Shown here piece by piece: positions 13,146 to 14,117 of a DNA stretch of 14,117 nucleotides. A program made the translations under genes and the position numbers. Below the pieces are notes generated by a model. That model was given only the letters and a program-made list of their open reading frames with translations, was not told the origin of the DNA and searched no databases. This DNA is from Bacillota bacterium. GTDB lineage: Bacteria > Bacillota > UBA994. The stretch spans positions 1 to 14,117 of the forward strand of contig QLUC01000036.1 of NCBI GenBank assembly GCA_018725275.1, read 5' to 3'. The stretch's first letter is position 1, and each line of letters begins with the position of its first letter.

Positions 13146-13970
13146 TTACTTGCGCGGTGCCTCCTCTAGAGCCTGCTTGAGAGCAGCAATCAGCCCTTCG
13201 CTGGCACCTGTAGCCCCGCTTACGACGTCGACATCCAGCGTCTGCTTGTCTATAACCGCCCGACTGATTTCAGGAATAGCCCTAGCAGCGTAATCTGGTG
13301 TCTCGCTGTGTGACAAGACAGCGATGTTGACGATTTTACCGCCTCTGACCGTCACCCGCACTACAATAGGACCTAGTAGCCCCTCGCCTTCGCCCTCATA
13401 CTCACCGTCGGCCACGGCGCTGATGTCGAGAACCGGCTCAGGCGGGGCGCGCATCACATGAACGTTAAAATTAGCGATGGCCTGCCGCACTCCCCCCGCA
13501 ACTCCGCGGGCGGAAGTAGTGGCACCGCTCACCGCGACAATGTCCTGCCCGATGGCAACCGCATCACCTTGCTCCTTGCCAACAAACTGACGCAAGAAAC
13601 CTTGATCTTCGACCTTGTGCCCAATGCCGGCCGTCTCACGATGACCGGTTACTTTAACGCCCAATACTTTCCCAGACACATCAAAAGAGACTAGGAGTTC
13701 GATGGGACCCACATGCCCCCGTCCACTGGCCACCATAATGGCACCAACGAGCTGCCCGCCTCGCTTGGCAAGGTAGTGAACAACACCATCGGCGTCAACC
13801 TCCGTAAAGGCGTCAGCCATTGGCAGCAGTTCCTGTAAGCGAGCCTCCAACTCGGCTTTCTGTCTCGCCACAATCACTTCACTGGTGACCGAATATGTGG
13901 CCGCCAGAGCAGCCCCAGCCACCGCACAGATAATCGCCAAGATAAGACTAAGCTTCAAAATGTCCCGCAT
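13146..13970 (-). CDS. Membrane-anchored protein with two FMN-binding domains
   Basis: A 274-residue protein, first gene of the operon. One N-terminal membrane helix (about 5-26) leads into an RnfG/NqrC-like FMN-binding domain (about 60-170) and a second FMN-binding domain (about 185-270), both expected outside the membrane. Each has the SGAT motif where ApbE attaches FMN to threonine: Thr151 in VSGATTSARGV and Thr254 in VSGATGASEGL. The segment GHRETAGIGHKV (109-120) is typical of RnfG, and SHSETPDYAARAI (220-232) is its counterpart in the second domain. GGAGG stands six bases before ATG 13970; a GTG two codons upstream is too close to it. It would be a two-flavin external electron carrier. 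The partner and whether both sites are loaded are unknown, and no apbE lies in the window. Confidence 0.85.
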   Translation of the reverse strand: MRDILKLSLILAIICAVAGAALAATYSVTSEVIVARQKAELEARLQELLPMADAFTEVDADGVVHYLAKRGGQLVGAIMVASGRGHVGPIELLVSFDVSGKVLGVKVTGHRETAGIGHKVEDQGFLRQFVGKEQGDAVAIGQDIVAVSGATTSARGVAGGVRQAIANFNVHVMRAPPEPVLDISAVADGEYEGEGEGLLGPIVVRVTVRGGKIVNIAVLSHSETPDYAARAIPEISRAVIDKQTLDVDVVSGATGASEGLIAALKQALEEAPRK

Positions 13971-14003
13971 ATGCACCCTCCATGGTCACACTCTACGCTG
14001 CCC

Positions 14004-14012
14004 ATTCTACCA
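14004..14012 (-). promoter_or_regulatory. Candidate extended -10 promoter of the Mrp operon
   Basis: On the reverse strand TGGTAGAAT (14012 to 14004) fits an extended -10 element with one mismatch in the hexamer. Transcription would start near 13997, leaving a leader of about 27 bases with GGAGG before the first gene. No good -35 hexamer is visible at the usual distance. This is the only promoter-like signal I found upstream of the twelve-gene set. Confidence 0.42.
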
Positions 14013-14057
14013 CACTTAAGGCCCACTCACCATACTCATAGTTAAACTCGCAGTTAT

Positions 14058-14100
14058 CGTACAGGGAGCCGCGGACTATACGTCCTCGGCTCCCTGTACG
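14058..14100. repeat. Long hairpin with perfect 14 bp arms
   Basis: CGTACAGGGAGCCG (14058-14071) is the exact reverse complement of CGGCTCCCTGTACG (14087-14100). Inside, after one mismatched pair (14072 and 14086), GGAC (14073-14076) pairs with GTCC (14082-14085) around the loop TATAC. The stem thus has 18 pairs. Neither side is followed by a T run, so it is not a standard intrinsic terminator, though it could still end or protect the transcript of a gene beyond the right edge. The pentamer GTTAT occurs on both flanks (14053-14057 and 14104-14108), which is weak evidence for insertion. Confidence 0.6.
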
Positions 14101-14117
14101 GTCGTTATTAGAGCTCG

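Noticed and set aside
14058..14100. Intrinsic terminator
   Set aside because: The stem is strong, but neither strand has a T run after it, so I annotate only the hairpin.

Overview
The window looks like a chromosomal stretch of an anaerobic Gram-positive bacterium, most likely a Firmicute of the class Clostridia with a G+C content somewhat above half. This rests on the lipoprotein-type solute-binding protein, the strong AGGAGG/AAGGGGG ribosome binding sites throughout, and the gene families: FMN-binding and NusG-domain-II proteins, an HI0933-type flavoprotein and a Mrp module with a split MrpA. The genus cannot be told from the sequence alone.

Left part, + strand (1-3164): an extended -10 promoter, a cobalamin riboswitch aptamer and an intrinsic terminator precede a tight btuF-btuC-btuD operon for vitamin B12 or cobinamide uptake. 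Middle: a DUF368 (PopT-type) polyprenyl-phosphate translocase gene lies on the - strand. It meets btuD tail to tail, and the two stop codons share one CTAG palindrome. An 86 bp divergent spacer, holding a short imperfect inverted repeat, separates popT from an HI0933/BaiN-type FAD oxidoreductase gene on the + strand, whose 3' end overlaps the end of the next operon by 26 bp.

Right part, - strand (13970 down to 5219): twelve tightly packed genes look like one operon. In order of transcription they are a membrane-anchored protein with two FMN-binding domains, mnhE, mnhF, mnhG, a DUF4040 (MbhD-like) gene, an MbhE-like gene, mnhB, mnhC, three consecutive genes for 14-TM-type antiporter (NuoL/M/N, MrpA/D) subunits, and a NusG-domain-II membrane protein. 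Most neighbours overlap or are separated by less than 20 bp, and many ribosome binding sites lie across the previous stop codon.

The operon therefore encodes a Mrp-like Na+/H+ antiporter in which MrpA is split into at least three proteins, with one antiporter-like subunit more than a standard Mrp. It is bracketed by two families that elsewhere accompany extracytoplasmic flavin electron transfer (RnfG/NqrC-like FMN carriers and NusG-II proteins). No hydrogenase, quinone-module, NADH-module or apbE gene is visible here. The last antiporter subunit ends in a predicted long amphipathic helix made of three in-register 25-residue repeats followed by a membrane anchor, resembling the lateral helix of complex I NuoL. 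Whether the assembly is a plain antiporter, or one coupled to an external flavin redox chain, is the main open question. The right edge (14058-14100) holds a long perfect-armed hairpin of unknown role.
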